Shown here: piece after piece, positions 22,426 to 42,671 of the stretch | Layout: every line of letters begins with the position of its first letter | Numbering within the stretch: position 1 is the stretch's first letter | Source: Owenia fusiformis | Taxonomy: Eukaryota > Annelida > Polychaeta > Sabellida > Oweniidae | Assembly: GCA_903813345.2 (NCBI GenBank) | Contig: CAIIXF020000004.1 | Coordinates: 26,351,985 to 26,415,984, forward strand | DNA length: 64,000 bases | Direction of reading: 5' to 3' | Position numbers and translations under genes: made by a program | Notes under the pieces: generated by a model | Databases searched by the model: none | What the model saw: the letters and a program-made list of their open reading frames with translations, nothing else | What the model was told of the DNA's origin: nothing

Positions 22426-23271
22426 AACTAGCACTTAATGCACAATAAGCAATTCTATGTAAAGGAACTAGTTCTCATTGCACAATAACATGTACTGTCT
22501 GTAAGTTGTTCTTCATTGACAGGTGTTATTTTTTGTAGTTTAACTTTCAAATCATTTTAAAAATAAATCAGGTATAACCATATTAGGTCAATAGAAAGGT
22601 GGCAGCATTATGGCCTGTAAAGTCTCGTCTGTGTAAAGGGAAGAGGGGGAGAAACCCCTGGATTCAAAGATGACATACGCTTATAATGTAAATCTGTATT
22701 GAGATGACATCATCACTGATTGGTTAAGCGAGTCGATCGTTGATTGGTTTAAAACTAGGTCAATTTGAAAACCAAGATGGAGGGTGTGTACTTCCGGGAA
22801 AGGAGGTGCACGAAGGAGGAAATCATATGTCATCAATTGAATCATGGGGGTTTCCCTCCTCTGTGTAAGGGTGAATAGACTTTATGGACATCCTGTTGTT
22901 TAAAATAAACAAAAATTAATCACAAAGTAAGAACAGATGTTTTAGATTACATATCATTTTGTTTTTATATCATGTTGAAAAGTCAAACCTCCTTTGTATC
23001 TTTCCTAGAAAATATTGAATGGAATTATGGGAGCCAATCCTCCTTTGCTAAAAAGATAAAAAACAAAAATAGCCAAAACTACATCTTTCTGTGTACCTAT
23101 AGATCATACAGTGGCTCAAAAGTAAAGGTTAACTATTTGGGTAAATAACTCAGGTTAAAGGGGATAGAACGGATAACTGTTAACTTGCTAAAAGGCCGGT
23201 GCTGGCTAGAACTGCCTGACTTTGAATAAATATTGATATGAGAAAATGTTCATAAAAATATGGTAGGACAT

Positions 23272-23536
23272 TTTCTCATATGACTAACCAAGATACAGCC
23301 ATCTTTACCCCATGCAAGATATTGCCATCTTTCATCTTAAAAAGTCACACGTGCAAGATGAGATTTACTTGCGACATCTAACCCCTAACAACGATGTAGT
23401 AGACATGTTGTTGATGTTTATAAACCAGTGATGTCATAAGTAAATCTCATCTTGCACGTGTGACTTTTTGGGATGAAAGATGGCAATATCTTGTATGGGG
23501 TAAAGACGGCTGTATCTTTGTTAGTCATATGAGAAA
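23272..23536. mobile_element. Palindromic MITE, ~95-bp arms
   Basis: Arms start TTTCTCATATGACTAAC and include GTCACACGTGCAAGATGAG, facing each other across about 80 bp. A smaller hairpin (ATGAGAAAATGTTC/GGACATTTTCTCAT) overlaps the left end. Confidence 0.88.
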
Positions 23537-24486
23537 TAGAGGTTCTTATATGAGTACCTGTGCAAGATCGTCCATTCTTGATGAGTTATGGCGTCATAAC
23601 AATTGAAAGATGAAGTTGCATTAATCTCAAGCTATTTTGCACCAAGTTTTGTCATGAAAACGTGAAAATAAAGCATAATACAGAGCCATATGAGAAAAAC
23701 TTTCTTGTACTCGTACATATCTATACTAAGGAGAGGATGATCATGTACAGTTTATGAATTACACTTGTGCCATCTTTATGTAAGAATTAGAACTTATGGT
23801 GAATTACATTTTATTGTAATTATTTTTTCATTGTATCAGTTTTGTAGTCCAAATAAATATACAATTGTAAGATGAAATTAATATAGATATTTCATGTTAT
23901 GAGTTACTGATACGCGATATCAAGGAGAAGTGGCAGCAACACTATCGATCTTTCATTGCATGGCGCAGGCCCGTAGCCAGGGAGGGTTCGCAAGGTTCCC
24001 ATATGTTGAAGACAAACACTGCCAAGTGTTTGAATATTACCATAATACTCATACACCAGGGGTGGATCTGGAAACCCACAAGGTGGGGGCCATATTTTAA
24101 GAATAAAAAGTTGGTCAAAATTTTAGGCCCATTTTCTTAATAATTTGCCCTTATATTAAAAATAAGCCCAGTAATGAACAAGAAAGTCTCACTAATTGTT
24201 TTCATACATGTCATAGAAACCATTGTATTTATCGGTTTATGGCCAGAAATTACTCATGGTGAAAGATATGACTGTCGAAAATCACTTGTCATACTAAATC
24301 TGGTCCTTTGGACAATTTTTCCATAACATAACATTAGATTTCTGTTTTACACATACATGTATTTTCATTATCATGATTATCATCTTGTAATATTCACTTT
24401 TATCACCTTTATTCAACATTATCATCCATCTTCATTATGCATTCATATTAAATCAACAACCTTAAGTAATAAATATATACTGTAAC

Positions 24487-24725
24487 CATGATTAATTTGG
24501 CCAAGTCTTAATTTGACCAAGTTTTTTAATTTGGCCAAGTTTTAATTTGACCAAGTCTTAAATCGACCAAGTCTTAATTTGACCAAGTCTTAAATCGACC
24601 AAGTCTTAATTCGGCCAAGTCTTGATCTTAATTTGCCCAAGTCTTGGTATTTACTTAGCCGAATTTTAATTTGCCCATGTCTTGGTATTTATTCTTAATT
24701 TGGCCAAGTCTTAATTAAGCAAAAC
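24487..24725. repeat. 17-19-bp tandem repeat (AATTTGGCCAAGTCTT)
   Basis: About twelve degenerate units of TTAATTTGACCAAGTC type. They share the AATTTGGC motif with the hairpin family at 26005 and 51531. Confidence 0.85.
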
Positions 24726-26004
24726 TTAGACAGTTGACAAATATTTCTCCAGTATTTTAAAAAAGAATCATCAATTCTGCAATTTTGTTTCAACAAGAAA
24801 TGTTTGCCAAATTAAATACTGAAGTAAAAATGGTAAAATACCAAGACAAATTACTGAATTTGACAAGTCAAATGCAAAAAAACATGCAAAATGTCACTAC
24901 CTGCCATTTGTTACAGATGCCAACCGACAACATTAACCGCCACAACAAAAAAGTTGGAGACTAGGCCAATAACAATATGTCCACATGTGGCGGTGACATA
25001 AAAACTATACCAGTTAAAGAGAGAATCAGATCTAGCAAGCAGCCAAACAAAAAATTGTTTCAATTTTAGAATATTTCTGGCTCATGTCATTTCTTATCAT
25101 GTCTATTTTCTTAAAATCACCAAAGTGCATACTTTATGTCAGGAAAGCTAAAGATATTTACAATACTGTATTATTTTTCTATAAGAATGGTTACCATTCT
25201 TTTTACTAGTATTTGGGAGAATTTCAACATTTTTCATTCATCTTTGCACTTTGAATCAATTATAACTTCACTAATTTGTAACACAACGTGAATCTTTTGG
25301 GAGATTTTGTATTTGAGATTGTAAGGACTAGATTGGTAGGTCAATTGTACACATTGCTTGTAATTTTTTCACCCCCAGAGATCTGATTCTGCCTTTAATG
25401 TAAAATAACAAATTTTTTCAAATTAAACAAGATTACAGTATTTGTGACATACAATATCAAAATAAATCCACATACACTTCAACAAAACAATTGGATTTCT
25501 ACTAAAATATTATTAACATATACACTTATAGTGTAATCTTAACACAAATATACACCTTAATCATGTAAATCTTTACAAATAAGAATTTTCATGCAGTCCT
25601 CATTGGAGTCACATGTTATTTTTAGAAATACATAACTCATTTAATATTACCTACATCTTTCACATTTGCACAGAGTGCACTAAGGTATTTAGAAAAGAAG
25701 AGTTTTTAAGACAGAGGTATAAAAATGGGAAAATAAAGTGACCTATTGATTCACTTTAAAAAGTAGGTCACTGAATTTTCTCATTTTTCATACATTTTGT
25801 AAACAAAATATTCTCCATATTCTTGTTGTACTCTTTCAGTGTTAGTGCAAAACTGAAAGATGGAGACAATGTGGGGAAGGAGGAGTCCATATTTGAAAAG
25901 TAACATGTGATTCTATGAGGATTTGCAAGACATCTTAAACAACGATTGTACTTTGTAAGTATGAACATAATTAGGCCTATCTTGCACAACAGACCTTTTC
26001 ATAA
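24726..26004. other. Intergenic AT-rich stretch
   Basis: Contains one copy of a dispersed repeat (AACATGCAAAATGTCAC, CTGCCATTTGTTACAGA, 24880-25020) also seen near 55506 and 62918. No gene is seen. Confidence 0.5.
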
Positions 26005-26210
26005 TACTGTACTTCATCTTAATTTGGCGCCCAAATTAATTTGGTGGATCCGCCAAATTCTCAAGCAATTTTAGTGATATGTAAATAAGAGCCATAGATA
26101 CAATGTACTATTGTACATGTTGTAAGTCCGCCAAATTGATTAGCCTCCAAATGTTGAAAACGGCAGACCTGCCAAAATAAGTAGTGCCAAATTAAGAAGA
26201 GAGTACAGAA
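26005..26210. mobile_element. AATTTGGC hairpin element, copy 1
   Basis: Ends TACTGTACTTCATCTTAATT and AATTAAGAAGAGAGTACAG are inverted, with further inverted AATTTGGC motifs inside. Related elements lie at about 27222-27525 and 51531-51715. Confidence 0.7.
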
Positions 26211-26774
26211 TTCATGGTGAAAAGTGAAAACACAATGCTTACAAATGTCATTACATTTTGAACTAATTTAAAAATGTACAATTTATGGCCCTTTCAGTGA
26301 GTCTAAGGGCCATTTCTGAAACTTTCATTTTATGAAATCAGTTATTGTAACCATGGATTCTAATCATGAAATCATAGTAAGAAATTGATTTATAATTCCT
26401 GACTTTATGAAATGACCCCTTTCTGGTGTAACAACCCCCCCCCCCCCCCAATACAAAATATCCAATTCGTAAATGTACATTATACAGAATAGTGCTCTAT
26501 ATACAAGATTATGAAAGTAATATTTTTTGTAAAATTTATGATTTCATTACATAGGGTGACAATGATAAATAAATATAAAATTCAATAACAACTTACACAC
26601 TTATACCCTATTATGTGCGTGGTAATTAGCTCGCAAAAGATGAGCCTGTCTATCATGTCTGTTGTGAACACTGCTTTGACTCTCTAATTGTTCAAATTGA
26701 AAGCACATTTACAAATTGATATCTTACATATTAGAATTTGAATTCAGAATATCTGAATATCGAGACAAAGGAAC

Positions 26775-27045
26775 TGAAATATATTGAGGTGTTGACACAT
26801 TGACATGTTCATATATTGAGGTGTTGACCCATTGACATGTTCAAATATTTAGGTGTTGACACATTGACATGTTAATAATTTGACATGTTCACATATCAAA
26901 ATGTTCATAACATTGACATGTTCACATATCAAGATGTTCATAATATTGACATGTTCACATATCAAGATGTTCATAATATCGACATGTTCACATATCAAAA
27001 TGTTCATAATATTGACATGTTCATATTTTGACATATTAACATGTC
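26775..27045. repeat. 33-bp tandem repeat
   Basis: About five good units of TGACATGTTCACATATCAAG type, with degenerate units before them. Confidence 0.9.
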
Positions 27046-27221
27046 AGCACATACATTAAAGTAAATCCCTAGATTATATTAATTATATATGAACAAGGAA
27101 GGAGCCTGTAGACACATTTATCAATGATCTGCGACTCAGGGGATGATACCCAAAGTACTTATGTTTTCATGCTTTCTGTTTGAAGTCAATTCAGAAACTT
27201 TTACATTGAAGTTTATCATAC

Positions 27222-27525
27222 TATAACTCTACTCAATTTGGCAGCATTTTTAATTTGGTGATTATAATTCGCCAATTCATGTCTTCCCAATTTTACAGAA
27301 AAAATCCAGAAATAAATAAATACAAATAATGTGTCTTCATTTTGTGACAATGTCAAAATATGATCCTTGACTTTACATTGACTAAGCAACACACTTTCTC
27401 CTGTCAAATTTGCCATTTTCACGGGCAACTATTTATTCTTGCTAAATTCGTCAAATTAAATCTTTGCCGATTTTACCAAACACCCCCAAATTAAATTGCA
27501 CCAAATTAAGAAGAGCAACAGTAGT
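27222..27525. mobile_element. AATTTGGC hairpin element, copy 2 (diverged)
   Basis: Starts CTACTCAATTTGGCAGC and ends ACCAAATTAAGAAGAGCAAC. It abuts the MSL2 stop codon and includes TTTATT at 27432-27437, which reads AATAAA on the minus strand about 100 bp past the MSL2 stop and may serve as its poly(A) signal. Confidence 0.55.
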
Positions 27526-27538
27526 AAAATATATTGAA

Positions 27539-28405
27539 CTAGACTAGTACATCTATATTGATATCACTATCATCACCACTATCTATTCGGTTTTCAGCTT
27601 TAATGTGTATTTGTTCTGGAATAAGTACAGTTGGGGGTGGGGCTAGTAGCAGGGGATACCCAACATTGAGGGTTGTCTCTGGCATATCTGAGGGGGGAGG
27701 GATGATGCCCCCCATGCGTGGATTCCGACACCCCCGGCAGCGACAGTCTAAACAAGCTTTATAAGAAGTATAACAAGGACATCGCTGCCCGCAACAGGTT
27801 AGTTGACCTGGGGTTGGAGTTGCCGTTCCGCATCTACATCCTTTACGCTCTGATTTCTCTTTGGGTTTAGCTGGTTGCTTTTTAGGGGTACTATTTTTTG
27901 TTTGTTTTTTCTTCCCCTTTCCTTTTTCCATTTTTAGTAAGGGTGGAGGTGTTTGGGATATTTCTGGAGTTAATTTCGGCATTTTTCTTTTCTGCGTTGT
28001 CGTCCCGCTTGGATTTTTTCGTTTAATTTTCAATGTTGGTGTATCTTGATTGGGCATGGATACAGTGTACATTGATGGCATGCTGTCAACTAATATGTCA
28101 GAGGCTAAATTCGATGACATGCTACTTGACATACCAGGTGAAACACTGGGTGAAACACCAGGTGACACCCCACTTGATGCACCACCCTTTGATATGCTAT
28201 TTGACACACTAGTTGAGTCTTGTGTTGACATACTTGATGATAGACTACTATCTAATGTTACTATCGGTACTTCCTGAATCAGGCTCGAACGTTCAGGTAA
28301 AATCAAAATACTTTCCGTCTGAGTTTCAGAACAAACATAAACTGGTAAAATATTTGCATCGGGTCCTGCTTCTATTTTTGTATCTTTTTCATCAACAGTG
28401 TCCAC
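27539..28405 (-). CDS. MSL2: MSL2 C-terminal part (CXC domain), after the frameshift
   Basis: 288 codons from an internal Met. In this frame protein-like sequence (KSTHTQYVTTDFEEPEIKTE) extends upstream to the A9 run, so 28405 is not a real start. Contains SPGVSPSVSPGMSS repeats, a basic linker, and the CXC domain at about 27716-27840. Confidence 0.92.
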   Translation of the reverse strand: MDTVDEKDTKIEAGPDANILPVYVCSETQTESILILPERSSLIQEVPIVTLDSSLSSSMSTQDSTSVSNSISKGGASSGVSPGVSPSVSPGMSSSMSSNLASDILVDSMPSMYTVSMPNQDTPTLKIKRKNPSGTTTQKRKMPKLTPEISQTPPPLLKMEKGKGKKKQTKNSTPKKQPAKPKEKSERKGCRCGTATPTPGQLTCCGQRCPCYTSYKACLDCRCRGCRNPRMGGIIPPPSDMPETTLNVGYPLLLAPPPTVLIPEQIHIKAENRIDSGDDSDINIDVLV

Positions 28406-29031
28406 ATTTACATCATTTGTTGTTTCAGTTTTAATTTCTGGCTCTTCAAAATCAGTTGTTACATATTGTGTGTGCGTTGATTTTGTAACTTTTTTTTTAT
28501 TACGTTATCTGGGGCTGCTTTTGGTGAACTGTGTGGCGTCTGATATTTTGATGGCACTGTCATTAATGACGTCAAATCTCTATTGACGATATCCGCTTCT
28601 TCAGGGATGGCGATACCTTGCTGAATGACTGCCATTAAATTTTGTGGCCCTCCGTTATTTGTATTAGATGCTGCATGATTTGCAAGACTTTGTCCTAACC
28701 TCGAGCTAGCAATGTACTCACAAAGTCTTTTGAAACATTGAACCATAACACGCATTTGCGGTTTTTCACAAAAACTTCTGTAGTCCTTACACCAACTGCA
28801 TTGTGGCTTAAGCCGCATTTTCCCACCAACGCATTCTTTACAGACATGATGCTGACAAGATGCATCTAGTGGGCCGTGTGGTAAGTGCAGAATCTTATAA
28901 CAAACGTAACACGACAAAGAATTCCTCAAAATTGGAAGATACTTCACCAGATCAGTCCATGTCTGCGAATCGTTGGGGTTTGCAAGCAATATTTGGCGAC
29001 TGACGGTTAGATGTAGTGTCATGGCATTCAT
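27539..29031 (-). CDS. MSL2: MSL2 E3 ubiquitin ligase, with a frameshift in an A9 run
   Basis: A single-exon gene starts at ATG 29031; the N-terminus MNAMTLHLTVSRQILL aligns with vertebrate MSL2. The RING finger has C41, C44, C59, H61, C64, C67, C78 and C81 in C3HC4 spacing. A serine-rich and then lysine-rich linker leads to the MSL2-type CXC domain (GCRCGTATPTPG...CCGQRCPCY...CLDCRCRGC) and an acidic tail ending at the TAG after VLV. MSL2 is the E3 ligase and DNA-binding subunit of the male-specific-lethal histone H4K16 acetyltransferase complex in the nucleus. The frame breaks at nine T's (28490-28498; A9 on the coding strand): one more A would join both halves into about 490 residues, near the family's usual 500-580. 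This may be an assembly error, a null allele or slippage. Confidence 0.93.
28459..29031 (-). CDS. MSL2: MSL2 N-terminal part (RING), before the frameshift
   Basis: 190 codons. True homology runs from 29031 to the A9 run; the last ten or so residues after KKKL are out of frame. Includes the helical N-terminus, RING finger and KRLCEYI segment. Confidence 0.9.
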   Translation of the reverse strand: MNAMTLHLTVSRQILLANPNDSQTWTDLVKYLPILRNSLSCYVCYKILHLPHGPLDASCQHHVCKECVGGKMRLKPQCSWCKDYRSFCEKPQMRVMVQCFKRLCEYIASSRLGQSLANHAASNTNNGGPQNLMAVIQQGIAIPEEADIVNRDLTSLMTVPSKYQTPHSSPKAAPDNVIKKKLQNQRTHNM

Positions 29032-29382
29032 ACTGCATGTAATTCTGCTTCAGATCCTCACCATCATCTAGATAAAACGATATTTCCGTAATATTTTGGA
29101 TTATTTTAGAAAAATTATGAAGGTCAATAATGACGTCATTTAAAAACCGAACGATAGGGCGTCTTAGAAACTAAGCTACAATTTCTTTGCATCATTATGT
29201 TCAAATGGATATCAAAGGATCAACCAAACGGCAATTATATTGTTTTTGAATCATACACGTTAAAAGATGAGAAATCTATGCCTAAACTGTTTATATTTAA
29301 TTTTTAAAAAAATACCGAACATCGAAACTGTGGTGCCATTTAGAAGTCTCGCAACTAAGGAGAAATAACGAGACTTGCAAAA
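29032..29382. promoter_or_regulatory. Shared 351-bp MSL2/AMMECR1 divergent promoter region
   Basis: Two housekeeping-type genes start on opposite strands 351 bp apart. A full palindromic CRE, TGACGTCA, sits at 29131-29138. No TATA box is placed convincingly for either gene. A bidirectional promoter is inferred from spacing. Confidence 0.65.
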
Positions 29383-37846
<8,464 letters not shown>

Positions 37847-39448
37847 TGAGGATTTGTACAGTCTTTGGGAAATGGCGACTTTTTCAATTGGATCTGTTGT
37901 CAATATTTTAAGAATTCTGTTGAGTAAAATATCTGGGGTTTTTACTCACTAGGTTTGAGTAAGATAATTTTTCTTCTTTTGTTAGAGCAGGTATTTTATT
38001 TTTTTGATGGTATAAATGTTTAGATTTTTGAATTATGCCAAGAATTGTTGTAACTTGTGCCATGAAGGTAATTTTTTTTGATTATCGACTGATCAAAGTT
38101 TGCGTTTTGATACTAAATGCTACTGTCACTTTTTCAAATTTTGTAAATTTAACTGATTTTCTGTTCATGATTACCGATGAACAAAACAAAAAAAAAGAGT
38201 AAAGCAAAGTCATTTTATTTACATATTAAGAAGCTGCAAGAATTCAGATTCAATCTTGATTTAAATGTGAAGAATTTGGTTTGTTTTTTTAATACTTGGC
38301 TATACACACCCAATATAATTGGGCACCGTTTCGGCATAAAAAAAAATTGGCGCTGTTCAAGCACTGTTTCGGCACCGTTCTGGCACCAAAACCTTTCGAC
38401 ACCAAAATTTGGCACCGGACAAGTCAGTCCATTTGGTGCCGAAACATCACCGAAATTTGGCACCAAAACGGTGTCGAAAATCAGATTGCATTTTGGGGGT
38501 GTAGGCTATTTCATTGATTACAAACCTGGCTAATAATTGCAGTTGGCCGTACATTAAAATTTTCCTGAAACAATTGTTTCGTTTGTTTTACTAAGATTAT
38601 TTTACAGTCGCCATTTCCTAAAGGTCTGTACAATGAAACGTGATAGCGATAAAAAAGATCTCTACTTTAGTTTCACGTTTAAAAAATTCCATCTAAACTT
38701 ATAGAGGAATATGTATTTGTTCCTTATAGATCTAACAGATACTTTTAGTAAAAATGAGCAACATTGTTATCCTAATTGTTGCGTCAGTTTTATCCTGCAC
38801 TGAACTCATCATCATGCTGTGACCTTGACCTAGAAATACATCAACGTGATTGGCTCAATCCAAGGTCAGAGTTCATCCAAACATGCATGGTTGTCATAGT
38901 TACTTCAGGTTTATTATTCAGGAATATAGAGACAAGGAGACTATGATTTTTATGGACAAATCTGCAAGAGAAATGTTAGGAGGTCATAGTTTAAAATGCA
39001 AAATTAAGTTGGAAATCATGAAATATTGAAACAGACATGCGCATGTTATCAACATTTTAAATTATACTGTAGAAAATTTGATGTACAAGCAGGGGAGAGA
39101 TTTCCCAAAGTTCAGAGTTGGTATTGGGTCACATGGTGTCCATGGGATAGGTCCATATATGGGGTACTTTTAACAATTCACATTATAGCGTCAGTCTTAC
39201 GTATTCCTCACAGATTTCATAATTTCCACTTTATTGGCATTTTAAAAGATGACCTTCATGAGTATATTAAACTATACATATATGAAAATACACCAAATTG
39301 CTTTTTGGTCCCATTTTGTTTTAAGATTAATTAGCACTTTACAACATCATTGTGTTGGAATAAGAAATTCTGATAGAACACCAAATAGCAAATAAGGTGT
39401 ATGGATGTCACATATAGATGTCATAATAGGTGAAAATTATACATGAGG

Positions 39449-39697
39449 CACGGGCGTAGCCAGCTCTCAGTCTGGGGGGTGCAATCACCAATTTTTTCGA
39501 TTTTCAGTCGGGGATGGGTGCCATCGTTGCATAAACAAGCTCAAAAAAATTTTGTTTTGAATTTTACAATAATTGATATAACTTCCTTCAAATAAAAAGC
39601 ATTTTAAAGCTCTTTTCTTCTATCTAATGGTTCTATTTTTATTGGTGTTTGGGGGTTGCACCCATCGAACCCCCCCCCCCCCCTGGCTATGCCTATG
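39449..39697. mobile_element. GTAGCCAG element, copy 2
   Basis: CACGGGCGTAGCCAG at the left and CTGGCTATGCCTATG at the right, with a C16-type tract. Same family as 32062-32249, diverged. Confidence 0.6.
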
Positions 39698-40392
39698 TGA
39701 GGAGTCAATCTACAATGATCCTAAAGTTGTTGTTTCTAATTATTCCTCAACTTCTGCCAACAAAAGTTTTGTCAAATGTCACTATTTCTTATTAGTGCTA
39801 TTGGGGGATGGGGGAGGGTGGGGATTGGGATGGGGATGGGTGTAATTTCACATTGATGTTGTTGAGTGCTACCATCTATGATTATATAATGAATTATTGC
39901 CATACGTATTTTATATAATGCAGTTATTAGTTGAACATATACTCTATATAAGTTGGCCCCTCTTTAACTCTATATAAGTTGGCCCCTCTTTAACACATAC
40001 CAGTCTCACAACTGAAAAGATTCTGTATTTTAGTTTGACATCATGGATATTTTCTGGTGTCTATGTTTCAAAGTTTTGAGAGGACTTTGAGAGAATGATT
40101 AGTAGTGGAATTTGCAAATCGTGAAAAGGAGCAATTATACAGTTAATGATTACCGTAATCTCCATATTTAGCGCCCACCCCCTAAATGTTGAGGAATGAC
40201 CAAGCGGCTATAACAATGGTCTGAAAAAGGTATTTTGAATTTTCTAAATGCCATGGGTGCTAATTACAGAGAATATGGTACGAGGAAATGTTTAGAAAAT
40301 TTTATAGCTGAATTTGCAAATCATTAATTACCAATCTTTAAATGCATCTTAATGGGAGCTTGAATGTGAAGTGATTATGTTAGCTAGTAATA

Positions 40393-40824
40393 CAAGGAGG
40401 ATTGACTCCCAGGGTTCCAACATGATATTCTGCCATATATGGTGTCATGACCTTGACCTTATTATCACCCAGAGTCATGTGACTCATGATTACAAAAATC
40501 AAACAGCCGCCATTTTTTCATTTCAGAATTTGAATAGCAGATCTTGTTTTTTCCAAAAAAAAAAATTCAAAACCCCAACAGAAGTGATGAAGATATTAGT
40601 TAATATCTTTTGTTGGATCGCTGATTATGAATTTATAGCCAGTTATAATGTCACACAATAACAAAGTTTTCATTGTTGTCGATATTGCTTGAATATCAGC
40701 AGAATATTCTTCTTGGAGCCCATTCATGCATTCTTTGTTTTTCTTTGTTTGTCTTATCAGTACAGAATAAATTGCTTGGAGATTGAAAATATTGTGATGA
40801 AACCCCAGGATCCAATCCTCCTTG
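40393..40824. mobile_element. MITE family B, copy 1
   Basis: Ends CAAGGAGGATTGACTCCCA and CAATCCTCCTTG are inverted. The sides are CTAGTAATA and CTAGTTAGT, a 6/9 decayed match. The body shares CAAACAGCCGCCATTTT with copy 2. Confidence 0.75.
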
Positions 40825-41783
40825 CTAGTTAGTTATGAGCAGAAAATATATTGTTATGATTTGTTGACTGGTGCGTATTGATTGGATATAGACTAGTTGA
40901 AGAATTATATCTTATTTAAGAGTTAGGAAGAAGTTAGGCTCTTGCAAAGGATACAAGAGGGAACTCGTTAGAGGGAGTTGACCATTTTTGATGATATTAT
41001 GAATGTAAATTGATACAAAATTTAGCATCTCATTCTTCATTAACTTCCATTTTGGTGATTTTAGTTAAATAATTGCACCCTCATTTCATTTTTGAGAGGG
41101 CTGTTAAGGTAGGTGAGGTATATTACCTTTGGATCTGTATCTGGGAAAGCCTACATGTAAAAAGATTCAAAGGTTTTCTACAGCCTACCTTAATTTAATG
41201 CAGTAATTTTCATTGAAAATGTATTATGTTATGATGTATTAAATTAGAAATATACTGCAGTGTAAGAAATATGTGACGCAGGGTGTTATTTTTCACATTT
41301 AGTAATTCAGTGATATTACAGATGGATGTGTTATTTTTCACATTTTGTAGTTTCTGAATGAATATGTGAAGCAAACTGTTACTTTTCACATTTTTATCTC
41401 ACATTTTGTAGTTTCACATTTAATGGTGGTGTTAATGTTGTGAAAATTACTAAGGAATTGGGTCAAAAAATCAACATCTGACAAACAGAGTAATTCAGTT
41501 CTCATTTAACCCATTCTCCAACTGCAGGGGTTTTTACCTCCTTATAAGGAAGAAACGTGTATGTGCGTTCTGGCCACCTGCATTTGATGATAATTCATGC
41601 TTTATTCAAAAGTTTGCATAAGACCCCAAAGTTGGCGATTTTCACCAAAACAATGAAATGTTAAATTCCCTTCACTTTGAGTAACTTCTGACTCAATTTA
41701 CCCAATCTCAAAGCAAAAATAACTTGTCAAATATTGTCAATTCTTTTTCCCCCATTTCAATTCTCCCCCCAAACCCCACTCCC

Positions 41784-41925
41784 AAGGGCTGGTCTGCTGG
41801 TCATTACTAGGTTACTTTTGATACGGACCAGTTGATTTTTTCACTAGGTATAGGAAAATAACATTGCAACATGTCCATACTTCCATTTTGACCAGCAGGT
41901 TTCATATCCTTAGGGCCTACACTGC
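41784..41925. mobile_element. ~145-bp CCTAAGGGCC MITE, copy 1
   Basis: Starts CCAAGGGCTGGTCTGCTGGT and ends GACCAGCAGG...CCTTAGGGCC. A clear second copy lies at 56466-56609. Confidence 0.8.
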
Positions 41926-42671
41926 CTACCCCAAGGTCATACCCCAAGGTCATAAAAATACGTTGTTTGATCGAAGTCAATATTTTGACCTAGTTCCTTA
42001 GCTATTAGAATGTGGTATTATAATAATAGGTTTTAGCATGTAAATGTGAAACTAAGGCATATGTATGATTTATGCATTCATTTTTCTTGTCATGTCAGCA
42101 CAAAAATTGGGAATTGAAATGAACAGAAAAACAGAGATTTTCATATGTTATTTCTTCAGTCTGTTTTTCCTTTATGTTGTATTTATAATTCCCCTTGGAA
42201 CGCCATGTATGTTTTTACATGTTTGAACCAAATGTGTACCCTGGCCTTTCTTGCTATAAGTGTAACACCCTCTAACCAATCATTAGGATTTATGTATTAG
42301 ACCAATCGGAGACCATCTTTAGAAGTCACATTATACAAAGTTAACATCAATGGAAGAGTATAAGAGACAGACATCAGGTTCTGATTGGCTTGGCAAGTTT
42401 AGAGGTATCTTCAGTAATGTTCAGAGGAAAAGAGACACTTAATATTGCAAAGGGTAGAAAAGGAATAATTTAAGAGGATCAATCATCAATCAGTCTTTAA
42501 AAGGGTTCAAACCTGATGATTTAAGAGAATTGATTGTATATGAATTGATAAAGGAGCATACAACCGAAGAAATGATATAATGAAAATACTTTATATTTGT
42601 ACCTTTTCTCATAACAGCATAATAAGCCATCATATATTTTCTATTGCTCCTCTTCTTCAATCTTTATAGCC

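Larger units (their letters stand above)
37847..42659. other. Intergenic region 3' of AMMECR1
   Basis: The AMMECR1 3' UTR is followed by MITEs and repeats. These include degenerate ~20-bp TTTCGGCACC/GGCACCAAA repeats (38320-38480), a small hairpin (41104-41192, TTAAGGTAGG/CCTACCTTAA) and three ~65-bp TTTTTCACATTT repeats (41270-41415). No gene is recognised. Confidence 0.55.

Noticed and set aside
39026-39334. 102-codon plus frame 3' of AMMECR1
   Set aside because: No recognised similarity, AT-rich composition, and no conserved features.
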